Shown here: positions 41,707-49,783 of the stretch, in pieces
Position numbering within the stretch: position 1 is the stretch's first letter
How the letters are laid out: the number at the start of each line of letters is the position of its first letter
DNA from: Salinibacterium sp.
Lineage (GTDB): Bacteria > Actinomycetota > Actinomycetes > Actinomycetales > Microbacteriaceae
Assembly: GCA_019638845.1 (NCBI GenBank)
Contig: JAHBSZ010000007.1
Location: 49,884-113,883, forward strand
Direction: 5' to 3'
DNA: 64,000 bases
Notes under the pieces: model-generated
Database searches by the model: none
Seen by the model: only the letters and a program-made list of their open reading frames with translations
Told to the model about the DNA's origin: nothing
Position numbers and translations under genes: made by a program

Positions 41707-41963
41707 AGAGATTTTCCGTAGGCCGCGGCAACCTTTGCGGCCTGTTCGAGCGCGTTCACTGCGGCTTCGACTTGCTTCGCCGCTTGCTGCAGGGCCGCCG
41801 TGACCTCTTGGTCCTTGCGCTGGGTGCTCCCTCCGATGGCGGACTGAACCTGCGAAACCTGACTGCTGAACTTGGTTCGGAACGAGCTCAGGCTCGAACC
41901 CGTCTGCTTTGATGCCGCCGCGAGGGAATCGATCGTCCCCTTCAGTTTTTGAAGCTCAGACAT
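41703..41963 (-). CDS. Small helical-hairpin protein, WXG100-like (first)
   Basis: The protein has 86 residues, close to the usual ESX size of about 95-100. Helix 1 (about 3-40, KLKGTIDSLAAASKQTGSSL) and helix 2 (about 50-82, EVTAALQQAAKQVEAAVNAL) are joined by AIGGSTQRKD. The start has AGGGACGC before ATG. It heads the operon of three hairpin proteins and overlaps the next gene by four bases. It lacks the WXG and YxxxD/E export motifs, so it either forms a divergent branch or is a structural partner. Confidence 0.5.
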   Translation of the reverse strand: MSELQKLKGTIDSLAAASKQTGSSLSSFRTKFSSQVSQVQSAIGGSTQRKDQEVTAALQQAAKQVEAAVNALEQAAKVAAAYGKSL

Positions 41964-42106
41964 GCGTCCCTCACTGCCGTCGTGCGGCTGCTCTCAATAT
42001 GCAGATGGGCAGACTGGGCCCGTGCTTGAGGTAAGAGCATCCCTCATTTGCGATTGCAATGATTGTAGCGGTCGGGCTCTCATCGACGACAGGTTCGGAA
42101 GCTGAG

Positions 42107-42129
42107 GGAAGCCCTAATTCCGGTAGGGT
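42107..42129 (+). promoter_or_regulatory. Inverted repeat and -10 before the first zinc-ribbon membrane protein
   Basis: GGAA (42107-42110) and TTCC (42118-42121) form a short inverted repeat directly before TAGGGT (42124-42129), a plausible -10. The same arrangement with the same spacing precedes the second copy at 43065. Confidence 0.45.
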
Positions 42130-42176
42130 TGGTCGACGCGGGTGGCGCGATCACAATCCACATCGAGGAGATTCAC

Positions 42177-43055
42177 GTGAGTCAAGGGACCTGCGAGAAC
42201 TGCGCCCTGCCGCTCAAGCCGGAGGACAAGTTTTGCGGCACCTGCGGGGCACCTGTGGGGGCCGCGGCTGACCCCGTTGCCACACCGGCGGTGGACCTTC
42301 CTACGCCAGCTGCTTTGACCGGCCGCTCGAGCTCGTTCTCCTTGGGTGCTCTGAAGCAGTGGGTCGGATCCCTCAACAAGAGGACCCTTATCTTCGCCGG
42401 TGCTGGCATTGCCGCGCTAGCGGTCGTGGTGGCCCTCGGCATAGGAATTGGCACATCCATTCGCTCGTCACAACCGTCGGCAGCGTCACAGGCGCAGGAG
42501 GGTGACAGCGGCACGGTCGACCAAGGCGACTCAGCAGCCGAGGCAACTCCGAGTCCGACCCCCGAGAAGACTTCGGCTCCGGTGGTGATAATTCCGCACT
42601 ACTCGCCAGATCCAGGTTCGTTCGTGCCCGCCGACCCCGCCCGATTCGTCCTCTCTGGATTCGATGGCGCCAATTTCATCTCGCCCTCCGCGAATCTGGG
42701 GTGCACGATTTCTTCCGATCCCCATGGCCTGTGGGGGTGCGTGGCCCTCGAACACCATTGGGCTTTCGAGAGCGACACCTCCGATGACTACTGCTACAAC
42801 AGCGTCGGACCGTGCGGCGATGGAATCGTCGCGATGGGAGCCGAGCCCACGCACCCGCGGATGAGTCAGGTGTCCCCGTTCCCGGCCGATACAGTCCTCT
42901 CAAACGGGGGAGCGGGAATTGCTGTGCTTCAGTATGGGGAATCATTGACCCTCGGTTCAGTGACCTGCTACTCGGAGTCGCTCGGGGTTAGTTGCCAGAG
43001 CGCAGTGAGCGGTCACGGGTTCACCATCGCTCGCGATCGCAATGACGTGTACTAG
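42177..43055 (+). CDS. Zinc-ribbon membrane protein with extracytoplasmic domain, copy 1
   Basis: The protein has 292 residues from the GTG at 42177, preceded by GAGGAG. A zinc ribbon CENCALPLKPEDKFCGTCG (about 5-23) and a Pro/Thr linker lead to one membrane helix (about 64-90, [21 protein letters not shown]). Next comes an acidic Ser/Thr/Pro stalk (about 95-135) and an extracytoplasmic domain of about 150 residues with several cysteines (GCTISSDPHGLWGCVALEHHW, YCYNSVGPCGD) that could form disulfides. It is a paralogue of the next gene: the ribbon, linker and helix are nearly the same while the outer domains differ. It may link the cytosolic machinery to the cell surface. Confidence 0.65.
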   Translation: MSQGTCENCALPLKPEDKFCGTCGAPVGAAADPVATPAVDLPTPAALTGRSSSFSLGALKQWVGSLNKRTLIFAGAGIAALAVVVALGIGIGTSIRSSQPSAASQAQEGDSGTVDQGDSAAEATPSPTPEKTSAPVVIIPHYSPDPGSFVPADPARFVLSGFDGANFISPSANLGCTISSDPHGLWGCVALEHHWAFESDTSDDYCYNSVGPCGDGIVAMGAEPTHPRMSQVSPFPADTVLSNGGAGIAVLQYGESLTLGSVTCYSESLGVSCQSAVSGHGFTIARDRNDVY

Positions 43056-43064
43056 CAAGCTGAG

Positions 43065-43087
43065 GGAATACCTCATTCCGATAGGGT
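43065..43087 (+). promoter_or_regulatory. Inverted repeat and -10 before the second zinc-ribbon membrane protein
   Basis: GGAAT (43065-43069), five bases and ATTCC (43075-43079) make a perfect inverted repeat, followed by TAGGGT at 43082-43087. It is the duplicate of the element at 42107. Confidence 0.45.
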
Positions 43088-43133
43088 GGGGTCAACGCGG
43101 TGGCGCGATCGCATCCACTCAGAGGAGATTCAC

Positions 43134-43898
43134 GTGAGTCAGGAGACCTGCGAGAGTTGTGCCCTGCCGCTCAAGCCGGATGACAAGTTCTGCGGCAGTT
43201 GTGGGACGCCAGTGAGCGCCGCGGCTGACGCAGTTGCCACACCGGCGGTGGATCTTCCTACGCCGTCTGCGCTAGCGGGCAGTTCACGCTCGTCGTCGTT
43301 GGGCTCTCTCAAGCAGTGGGCCGGATCGCTCAACAAACGGACCCTCCTCTTCGTCGGCGCTGGCGTGGTTGCGCTAGCCGTCGTGGTGGCCCTCGGCATC
43401 GGAATCGGCTCCGCGGTGCGCGGGGGGTCGAGCGGGAGCAACACGTCTGCCCAGGCGCCTGCCCAGCCCGATACTGTCGACAACGAACCATCCGATGCAA
43501 CAGTCGCCAGCCCCGTTGCCGGCGAGACGGCGACCGAAGCTCCCACCGAGGCACCGGCCGCCGGGCCGTGGGTGTTCTTCCAGAGCTCGTCGGGCAATAT
43601 TCGTTGCGAGATCGATCCTCGCGGTGTCATCTGCCAGCAGGGAGAGACCAAGTACCCCAAGCCCTCTCAGGCCTGCGCGGGCGGTCCGTCGGGGACGGTT
43701 ATCGGCCTCGACAAGTCGGGGGTGACGTGGCCGTGCTTGTCGACGGATGTCACCACGTCGGACATCTTGCCGTATGACGTTCCCTACACCGCCTACGGGT
43801 TCACCTGCTCGATCAACTATGACCGCGGCATCACCTGCACCAATGGGCAAGGGGATGGGTTCACGATGGAGTACACCGCAGGAGTAAGAACTTTCTAG
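43134..43898 (+). CDS. Zinc-ribbon membrane protein with extracytoplasmic domain, copy 2
   Basis: The protein has 254 residues from the GTG at 43134 (GAGGAG upstream). The N-terminal ribbon [19 protein letters not shown], the linker and the membrane helix (about 65-90) repeat those of the preceding gene, including the untranslated leader. After a stalk (about 95-140, rich in Ala, Thr and Pro) the outer domain differs: [26 protein letters not shown] and [25 protein letters not shown]. Four cysteines could pair outside the cell. The C-terminus overlaps the convergent pgm gene by four bases. Confidence 0.65.
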   Translation: MSQETCESCALPLKPDDKFCGSCGTPVSAAADAVATPAVDLPTPSALAGSSRSSSLGSLKQWAGSLNKRTLLFVGAGVVALAVVVALGIGIGSAVRGGSSGSNTSAQAPAQPDTVDNEPSDATVASPVAGETATEAPTEAPAAGPWVFFQSSSGNIRCEIDPRGVICQQGETKYPKPSQACAGGPSGTVIGLDKSGVTWPCLSTDVTTSDILPYDVPYTAYGFTCSINYDRGITCTNGQGDGFTMEYTAGVRTF

Positions 43899-45511
43899 AT
43901 CGCGGCGTCCACGATCTTCTTGGCTTCCGCCTGCACGAGCCGCAAATGCTCTGGCCCTCTGAATGACTCGGCGTAGATCTTGTACACGTCCTCGGTGCCG
44001 CTCGGGCGTGCCGCAAACCATGCGAACTCCGTGACGACCTTGACGCCACCGACCGCCGCGCCATTGCCGGGCGCCTCGGAGAGTCGCGCGATGATCGGAT
44101 CGCCTGCCAGTTCCGTTGCCGTGATCGCGGCTCCACTGAGTTTGCCCAGGCGCGCCTTCTGTTCCTTCGTCGCTGCCGCATCGATTCGCTCGTAGGCGGG
44201 GTCGCCGAACTCGGCGACCAATTCCGCATACAACTGGGAGGGCGTCTTGCCAGTGACGGCGAGGATCTCGCTCGCGAGGAGGGCAAGCAGGATGCCGTCC
44301 TTGTCGGTGGTCCAGGCCGTGCCGTCGGTACGGAGGAAGCTCGCGCCGGCGCTCTCCTCGCCGCCGAAGCCGACGGAACCGTCGATGAGTCCGGGCACGA
44401 ACCACTTGAAGCCGACCGGCACTTCCCACAACCGGCGCCCGAGCTCGGCGGCGACCCGGTCGATCATGGTGCTCGATACGAGGGTCTTTCCGATTGCGGC
44501 ATCCGGGCGCCAGTTCGGCCGATGGGTATAGAGGTACCGGATCGCGACGGCGAGATAGTGGTTGGGGTTCATGAGGCCGGCGTCGGGAGTCACGATGCCG
44601 TGGCGGTCGGCGTCGGCGTCGTTGCCGGTGAGGATGTCGTAGTCATGGCGACGCGCGACCACCGAGGCCATCGCACTTGCCGACGACGGGTCCATGCGGA
44701 TCTTGCCATCCCAGTCGAGCGTCATGAAACCCCAGGCCGGATCGACGAGGGGGTTCACGACGGTCAGGTCGAGCCCATAGTGCTCAGCGATGAGCTTCCA
44801 GTAGTTGACGCTCGCGCCGCCCAGCGGGTCTGCGCCGATCCGGAGGCCCGCCCGCTTGATCGCGTCGATATCGATGATGTTCGCCAGATCTTCGACGTAG
44901 TGCTTGCGGTAGTCGTATGTGGCCACCGCGCTCGGTTCGGCGCGCTTTACTCCGCGAAGCCCGTCGGCGATGAGCTCGTTCGCGCGATTCGCGATCCAGC
45001 TCGTGGCGTCACTGTCGGCTGGCCCCCCGTGGGGCGGGTTGTACTTGAAGCCCCCGTCGCGCGGCGGGTTGTGGCTCGGAGTAATGACGATGCCGTCCGC
45101 CTGAGGTTCGCCGGGGTGCTCCAGGTTGTATTTGATGATCGCGTGGCTCAACGCGGGCGTCGGAACGTAGTCGTCGAACTCATCGACGAGCGCTTCGACC
45201 CCATTGGCTTCGAGAACCTCAAGGGCCGTGGTCTCGGCCGGCCGGGATAGTCCGTGGGTGTCCTTGCCGATGAAGAGTGGTCCGGTGATGCCCTGACTCG
45301 CGCGGTACTCGACGATCGCTTGGGTAATCGCGGCGATATGTGTCTCGTTGAAAGCGCTGTCGAGGGACGAGCCACGGTGGCCGCTCGTACCAAAGACGAC
45401 GCGCTGCTCGAGGATCGAGACATCCGGCACCAGCGTGTAATAGGCATCGACGAGTTGGTGAATGTCGATGAGGTCGGATGCCTCAGCCGGTAGCCCTGCG
45501 CGATGGTTCAT
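43895..45511 (-). CDS. pgm: Alpha-D-glucose phosphate-specific phosphoglucomutase
   Basis: This 538-residue phosphohexomutase interconverts glucose-1-P and glucose-6-P for glycogen, cell-wall sugar and trehalose pathways. The start [21 protein letters not shown] is the usual one for this family and is preferred over an in-frame codon 36 bases upstream. The phosphoserine loop is [18 protein letters not shown] near 137-154. The metal loop is [15 protein letters not shown] near 295, the sugar loop [12 protein letters not shown] near 375, and the phosphate-binding [14 protein letters not shown] is near the C-terminus. It is divergent from pheA and monocistronic here. Confidence 0.93.
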   Translation of the reverse strand: MNHRAGLPAEASDLIDIHQLVDAYYTLVPDVSILEQRVVFGTSGHRGSSLDSAFNETHIAAITQAIVEYRASQGITGPLFIGKDTHGLSRPAETTALEVLEANGVEALVDEFDDYVPTPALSHAIIKYNLEHPGEPQADGIVITPSHNPPRDGGFKYNPPHGGPADSDATSWIANRANELIADGLRGVKRAEPSAVATYDYRKHYVEDLANIIDIDAIKRAGLRIGADPLGGASVNYWKLIAEHYGLDLTVVNPLVDPAWGFMTLDWDGKIRMDPSSASAMASVVARRHDYDILTGNDADADRHGIVTPDAGLMNPNHYLAVAIRYLYTHRPNWRPDAAIGKTLVSSTMIDRVAAELGRRLWEVPVGFKWFVPGLIDGSVGFGGEESAGASFLRTDGTAWTTDKDGILLALLASEILAVTGKTPSQLYAELVAEFGDPAYERIDAAATKEQKARLGKLSGAAITATELAGDPIIARLSEAPGNGAAVGGVKVVTEFAWFAARPSGTEDVYKIYAESFRGPEHLRLVQAEAKKIVDAAI

Positions 45512-45545
45512 GCCCACAGTCTGGCACCCCCATAAACTCGTCACC

Positions 45546-46460
45546 ATGTACTCCTACCTCGGACCGGCAGGCACCTTCACCGAGGCCGCGCTCCGGCAGG
45601 TCCCGGAGGCCGCGGGCCAACCTTGGCGCTCGGTCAACAACGTGGGCGAAGCGCTCGATGATGTGGTCGCGGGGCGCAGTATCGCGGCCATGATCGCCAT
45701 CGAGAACTCCGTCGAGGGCGGCGTGAGTGCGACCCAGGATGCACTCGCGAACATTCCGGGTCTCCGAATCGTCGGGGAGTATCTGGTTCCCGTGAACTTC
45801 GTGCTCGTCGCGCGTCCCGGAACGACGTTGGCCGACGTGAAGGTCATCAACGCGCATCCGGTCGCCTATGGGCAGACCCACCTGTGGCTCGACAAGCACC
45901 TGCCGTCGCACGGCCACATCCCGGCCACCTCGAACGTCTCCGCCGCATCCGCTCTGCTGGAGAGCGAGTTGGCGGATGCTGCAGTAGCACCGCCGGGCAT
46001 CACAGACCACCACGATCTCATCGTTCTCGCGGAATCCATCGGCGACAATCCCAACGCGATAACCCGTTTCGTTCTGGTTTCGCGGGTCGCGCCGCTACCG
46101 CAGCCGACCGGCAGCGACAAGACGTCAATCATCGTCGAACTCCCGGATGACACGGCGGGACGACTCCTCGAAATGCTCGAGCAGTTCGCCACTCGTGGCG
46201 TCAACATGAGCCTCCTCGAGTCACGCCCCATCGGTGACGCCCTCGGACGGTATCGCTTCGTGATCGATCTCGACGGCCACATCCTGGACGAGCGAGTCTC
46301 CGACGCGCTCTTGGGCCTCAAGCGGTTCAGCCCCAAAGTGATCTTCTTGGGGAGCTACCCGCGTGCGGACAAGCTGCCGATCACCGTGATTCCACGCTAC
46401 GACAACGATGCATTCGTCGACGCGCGCGATTGGTTGCGTGGGCTGATCGATCCCCAGTGA
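45546..46460 (+). CDS. pheA: Prephenate dehydratase
   Basis: The protein has 304 residues. It converts prephenate to phenylpyruvate in phenylalanine synthesis. The PDT domain starts [15 protein letters not shown] and has the [13 protein letters not shown] segment near 54-66 and the catalytic ITRFVLVSR (TRF) near 172. A C-terminal ACT domain (about 195-275) contains [25 protein letters not shown], the ESRP phenylalanine-binding motif, which implies feedback inhibition. TAAACT lies seven bases before the ATG, pointing to a leaderless transcript. It is a monofunctional enzyme, without chorismate mutase. Confidence 0.93.
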   Translation: MYSYLGPAGTFTEAALRQVPEAAGQPWRSVNNVGEALDDVVAGRSIAAMIAIENSVEGGVSATQDALANIPGLRIVGEYLVPVNFVLVARPGTTLADVKVINAHPVAYGQTHLWLDKHLPSHGHIPATSNVSAASALLESELADAAVAPPGITDHHDLIVLAESIGDNPNAITRFVLVSRVAPLPQPTGSDKTSIIVELPDDTAGRLLEMLEQFATRGVNMSLLESRPIGDALGRYRFVIDLDGHILDERVSDALLGLKRFSPKVIFLGSYPRADKLPITVIPRYDNDAFVDARDWLRGLIDPQ

Positions 46461-46508
46461 GTTGCGTGGACGTCTCACCGGCGGCGGGGTTTCGGCAGGC
46501 GCGATTCG

Positions 46509-47495
46509 CTAGCCCGAAGGCACTTTCACGGTGAGGGCGCCCGGGTCTACCCAGGTGTGCACGGAACGTGCCGCGCCGAACTGGTCGCCGTCGAGCTGGA
46601 AGTCCTCGGGCTTGCCCTCGACGGTCATGCGCAGGTCAGCGCCAACGAGGTAGGTCACATCTCGAACGTCTGTTGACAGGTCGATGATCTTTCGCCCGAT
46701 CGCTGACTTGCGGAGCACCCCGTTTTCCCAGGCGACCTTGCGCCAGACCATCGCCCAACCGAACGGGCCGCGTGGACGCAGGGCCGCGATGTCGAACTTG
46801 CCGTCGTCGGGCTTCGCTTCAGGCATCAACAGGAGACCGCCAGGGAGCATGCCGCAGTTGCCGACGATGATGGTGTGCGCGTTCATCGTGCGCTCGGGGC
46901 CCTCGTCGAGCGAGTAGCTGATCCGAACGGGCTTGAGTTCGGGCAGCGAACGCGTGATGCCGTCCACATAGGCGAGCCACCCGACCGCCTTCTTGAGCTT
47001 GGTGTTCGTGTTCTTGATCATCTTGGCGTCGAGGCCGAGGCCCGCCATCACGAGAAAGGCGTGCTCTTCGCTTGCTCCATCGGCACGGATGATCTCCACC
47101 ATGCCCAGATCGATGGTCCGGTCATCCCCGGTGAACGCAATCTTGACCGCGTGCTCGATGTTGGTGAGGGGGAGCTCGAGGTTGCGGGCGAGAAGGTTGC
47201 CCGTACCCGAAGGCAGGAGTGCGAGGGAGACCCCGCTGCCGCGAAGGGCTTCGGCGACCGCGCGGACAGTTCCGTCGCCGCCTGCCGCGATGACAACGCT
47301 GGCGCCGCGTCGAATCGCGCTCGCCGTGACGCCTTGCCCGCCATCAGAGACGGAGGTCTCAAACCACAGCGGGGATGCCCACCCCGCTGCCTTCGACGCC
47401 GACTGGATCGATTTCTTCAGCTTGTCGATATCGACCTTGATTGGGTTGTACACAAGGGCGGCACGCTGCTTCTTGTCCGCGGAGGGAGTTGCCAC
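46509..47495 (-). CDS. Diacylglycerol kinase-family lipid kinase
   Basis: The protein has 328 residues from the GTG at 47495, which has TAGCGT seven bases upstream. The DAGK catalytic domain opens ALVYNPIKVDIDKL and has the nucleotide motif VVIAAGGDGTVRAVAEAL near 66-83, followed by LALLPSGTGNLLARNLELPL near 92-111. The C-terminal domain includes VGNCGMLPGGLLLMPEAKPDDGKFDIAAL. It probably phosphorylates diacylglycerol or a related long-chain base at the membrane. The gene is divergent from serS with the two -10 elements 14 bases apart. Confidence 0.85.
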   Translation of the reverse strand: MATPSADKKQRAALVYNPIKVDIDKLKKSIQSASKAAGWASPLWFETSVSDGGQGVTASAIRRGASVVIAAGGDGTVRAVAEALRGSGVSLALLPSGTGNLLARNLELPLTNIEHAVKIAFTGDDRTIDLGMVEIIRADGASEEHAFLVMAGLGLDAKMIKNTNTKLKKAVGWLAYVDGITRSLPELKPVRISYSLDEGPERTMNAHTIIVGNCGMLPGGLLLMPEAKPDDGKFDIAALRPRGPFGWAMVWRKVAWENGVLRKSAIGRKIIDLSTDVRDVTYLVGADLRMTVEGKPEDFQLDGDQFGAARSVHTWVDPGALTVKVPSG

Positions 47496-47522
47496 GCTGC
47501 CAACGCTACGCCATGTGCTGGG

Positions 47523-47537
47523 TAGGCTAAAGCGGTG
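47523..47537 (+). promoter_or_regulatory. Leaderless promoter TAGGCT-N6-GTG of serS
   Basis: TAGGCTAAAGCGGTG includes the -10 and the GTG start codon and is identical over 15 bases to 22872-22886. A minus-strand -10 (TAGCGT, 47508-47503) for the divergent kinase gene lies next to it. Confidence 0.6.
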
Positions 47538-48800
47538 ATTGATCCCCAACTCCTCCGCGACAGCCCGGACACCCTTCGACGGTCGCAAGAGGCTCGCGGG
47601 GCCTCGGTGCAGCTCGTCGATCAGGCGGTTGCGGCCGACGCCGACCGTCGTACGAGCATCCAGCAGTTTGAGAAGCTCCGCGCCGAGCAGAATGCTTTCG
47701 GGCGAACCGTCGCTTCAGCGCCGTCCGACCAGAAGAGGGCTCTCGTGCTGCAGGCGCAGGCTCTCGCCGAGCAAGTCAAGAACGCCGGCCAGAAAGCTGC
47801 CGATGCCGAGGCCGAGTTCACTCGCATCGTGGGTTCGATCGGCAATGTGACGATTGAGGGCGTTCCCGCCGGGGGAGAAGACAACTTCGTTACCCTTCGC
47901 GAGGTCGGGGCACAGGCCACCTTCGACTTCGAGCCGCGCGACCACGCCGAACTCGGAGAGCTCCTCGGCGCGATCGATATCGCGCGCGGAGTAAAGGTTT
48001 CGGGTAGCCGGTTCTACTTCTTGAAAGGGGTAGGCGCTCGCCTTGAACTTGCGCTCATGAACATGGCGCTCGACAAGGCGCTCGCCGAAGGCTTTACCCC
48101 CCTCATCACGCCCACCCTCGTGCGACCGGAGATTATGGCGGGCACCGGATTCCTCGGAGAACACTCCGACGAGATCTACTACCTCCCCGCAGACGACCTC
48201 TACCTCACGGGTACGTCGGAGGTTGCGCTCGCCGGGTTCCACTCTGACGAGATCCTCGACCTCTCGAACGGCCCGCTGCGCTACGCGGGCTGGTCCACGT
48301 GCTATCGCCGCGAGGCCGGTTCTGCGGGCAAGGACAATCGGGGCATCCTTCGTGTGCACCAGTTCAACAAGCTCGAGATGTTCACCTACGTTCTTCCTGA
48401 GGACGCCGAGGCCGAACACGATCGCCTCGTTTCGTGGCAGGAGTCGATGCTCGCGGCCTGTGAGCTCAGCTATCGCGTCATCGACGTCGCTGCGGGCGAC
48501 CTCGGCTCGTCCGCGGCTCGCAAGTTCGACATCGAGGCGTGGGTACCGACCCAAGGCACGTACCGCGAGCTCACGAGCACCAGCAACTGCACGACGTACC
48601 AGGCTCGGCGCCTCGACATTCGATATCGCACCGAGTCGGGCAAGACAACTCCCGTCGCAACCCTCAACGGCACCCTGGCCACCACTCGATGGCTCGTTGC
48701 GATTCTCGAAACGCATCAGCAGGCAGACGGCTCGGTGGTGGTTCCGGCAGCACTGCGTCCGTACCTCGGAGGCCTAGAGATCTTCGAGCCACAAGCATGA
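47535..48800 (+). CDS. serS: Seryl-tRNA synthetase
   Basis: This 421-residue class II synthetase charges tRNA-Ser. The N-terminal tRNA-binding helical arm spans about 30-105 ([33 protein letters not shown]). The class II core has motif 2 [32 protein letters not shown] near 252-283, followed by [20 protein letters not shown] and motif 3 [18 protein letters not shown] near 378-395. The GTG start is leaderless. It is coupled to the HAD phosphatase gene by ATGA. Two tRNA-Ser genes lie within 4 kb downstream. Confidence 0.95.
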   Translation: MIDPQLLRDSPDTLRRSQEARGASVQLVDQAVAADADRRTSIQQFEKLRAEQNAFGRTVASAPSDQKRALVLQAQALAEQVKNAGQKAADAEAEFTRIVGSIGNVTIEGVPAGGEDNFVTLREVGAQATFDFEPRDHAELGELLGAIDIARGVKVSGSRFYFLKGVGARLELALMNMALDKALAEGFTPLITPTLVRPEIMAGTGFLGEHSDEIYYLPADDLYLTGTSEVALAGFHSDEILDLSNGPLRYAGWSTCYRREAGSAGKDNRGILRVHQFNKLEMFTYVLPEDAEAEHDRLVSWQESMLAACELSYRVIDVAAGDLGSSAARKFDIEAWVPTQGTYRELTSTSNCTTYQARRLDIRYRTESGKTTPVATLNGTLATTRWLVAILETHQQADGSVVVPAALRPYLGGLEIFEPQA

Positions 48801-49597
48801 GTGATCGCTGGCTGATCGCGCTGGATATCGATGGCACCGTCTTGCGTGAAGACGGGGTCATCAATGACCCGGTTATCGCCGCGGTGGGCAAGGTGCGTGA
48901 TGCCGGTCACGAGGTCATGCTGGCAACAGGCCGTTCAGTGGCGATGACTCTGCCCATCCTCGACCGGCTTGGGCTGTGCCCCGAATACGTCGTGTGTTCG
49001 AACGGCGCAATCACGCTCATCCGGGATTCAGACGCACCCACCGGCTATAGCCGCTTTCATGTCGAGACCTTCAACCCGAGCGAGGTGCTGACCACCATTC
49101 GTGGGAACCTCGAGGGCGCCAACTATGCGGTCGAGGATGAAGACGGGCTTTATCGGTTTACGGGTTCGTTCCCCGACGGAACGCTCGGGGCGATCAGTGA
49201 GAAGGTGCCGTTTGAGGAGCTACTCACGGCACACGCCACCCGCGTGGTCGTCATCTCTCCTGGCCATCAGATCGAGGACTTCCTGTCGGTTGTCGAACGC
49301 ATGGGACTCCACAAGGTGAGCTACAACGTGGGCTGGACCGCCTGGCTCGACATCGCTCCCGATGGCGTCAACAAGTCGACCGCGCTGGAGCGCGTGCGTG
49401 AGTTGCTCGACATCCCCCGCAGTCGCGTCATGGCGATCGGCGACGGTCGCAATGACATCGACATGCTCGAGTGGGCGTCGGCCGAAGGCCGGGGGGTCGC
49501 CATGGGCCAAGCGCCCGATGAAGTGAGCGTCGTCGCGACCGAGATGACGGGCACCGACCTCGACGACGGTGTTGCTACCGTCCTCGATGCTTTCTAG
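48797..49597 (+). CDS. HAD-superfamily (Cof-type) phosphatase
   Basis: The protein has 266 residues. Motif I is [14 protein letters not shown] near 6-19, with the nucleophilic and acid/base aspartates. Motif II lies in VMLATGRS near 41. The C2-type cap domain is in the middle, and motifs III/IV are in [10 protein letters not shown] and [16 protein letters not shown] near 200-230. It is a likely sugar-phosphate or nucleotide-type phosphatase. The ATG overlaps the serS stop (ATGA), so it is co-translated with serS, a pairing without an obvious functional reason. The substrate is unknown. Confidence 0.85.
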   Translation: MSDRWLIALDIDGTVLREDGVINDPVIAAVGKVRDAGHEVMLATGRSVAMTLPILDRLGLCPEYVVCSNGAITLIRDSDAPTGYSRFHVETFNPSEVLTTIRGNLEGANYAVEDEDGLYRFTGSFPDGTLGAISEKVPFEELLTAHATRVVVISPGHQIEDFLSVVERMGLHKVSYNVGWTAWLDIAPDGVNKSTALERVRELLDIPRSRVMAIGDGRNDIDMLEWASAEGRGVAMGQAPDEVSVVATEMTGTDLDDGVATVLDAF

Positions 49598-49655
49598 TCG
49601 GATCTTCAGGCTTCACAACCCCCGATCCGTTACACTCGGAGCTTGGTCACGCCAG

Positions 49656-49740
49656 GGAGGGCTGTCCGAGCGGCCGATGGAGCCAGTCTTGAAAACTGGT
49701 GGGCAGCAATGTCTCGTGGGTTCGAATCCCACGCCCTCCG
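49656..49740 (+). tRNA. tRNA-Ser (anticodon UGA)
   Basis: The 85-base gene has acceptor GGAGGGC pairing with GCCCTCC, anticodon stem CCAGT/ACTGG with loop CTTGAAA (anticodon TGA), a long variable arm as in serine tRNAs, and the T-arm GTGGGTTCGAATCCCAC. CCA is not encoded. Confidence 0.93.
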
Positions 49741-49783
49741 CTCAGCCTGACCACTTCTTTGCCGGGCTACGAAAAGGACTGTG

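Noticed and set aside
32441-41963. Canonical type VII secretion locus
   Set aside because: There is no EccB, EccD, EccE or mycosin gene and no true WXG motif, so only a distant analogy can be claimed.
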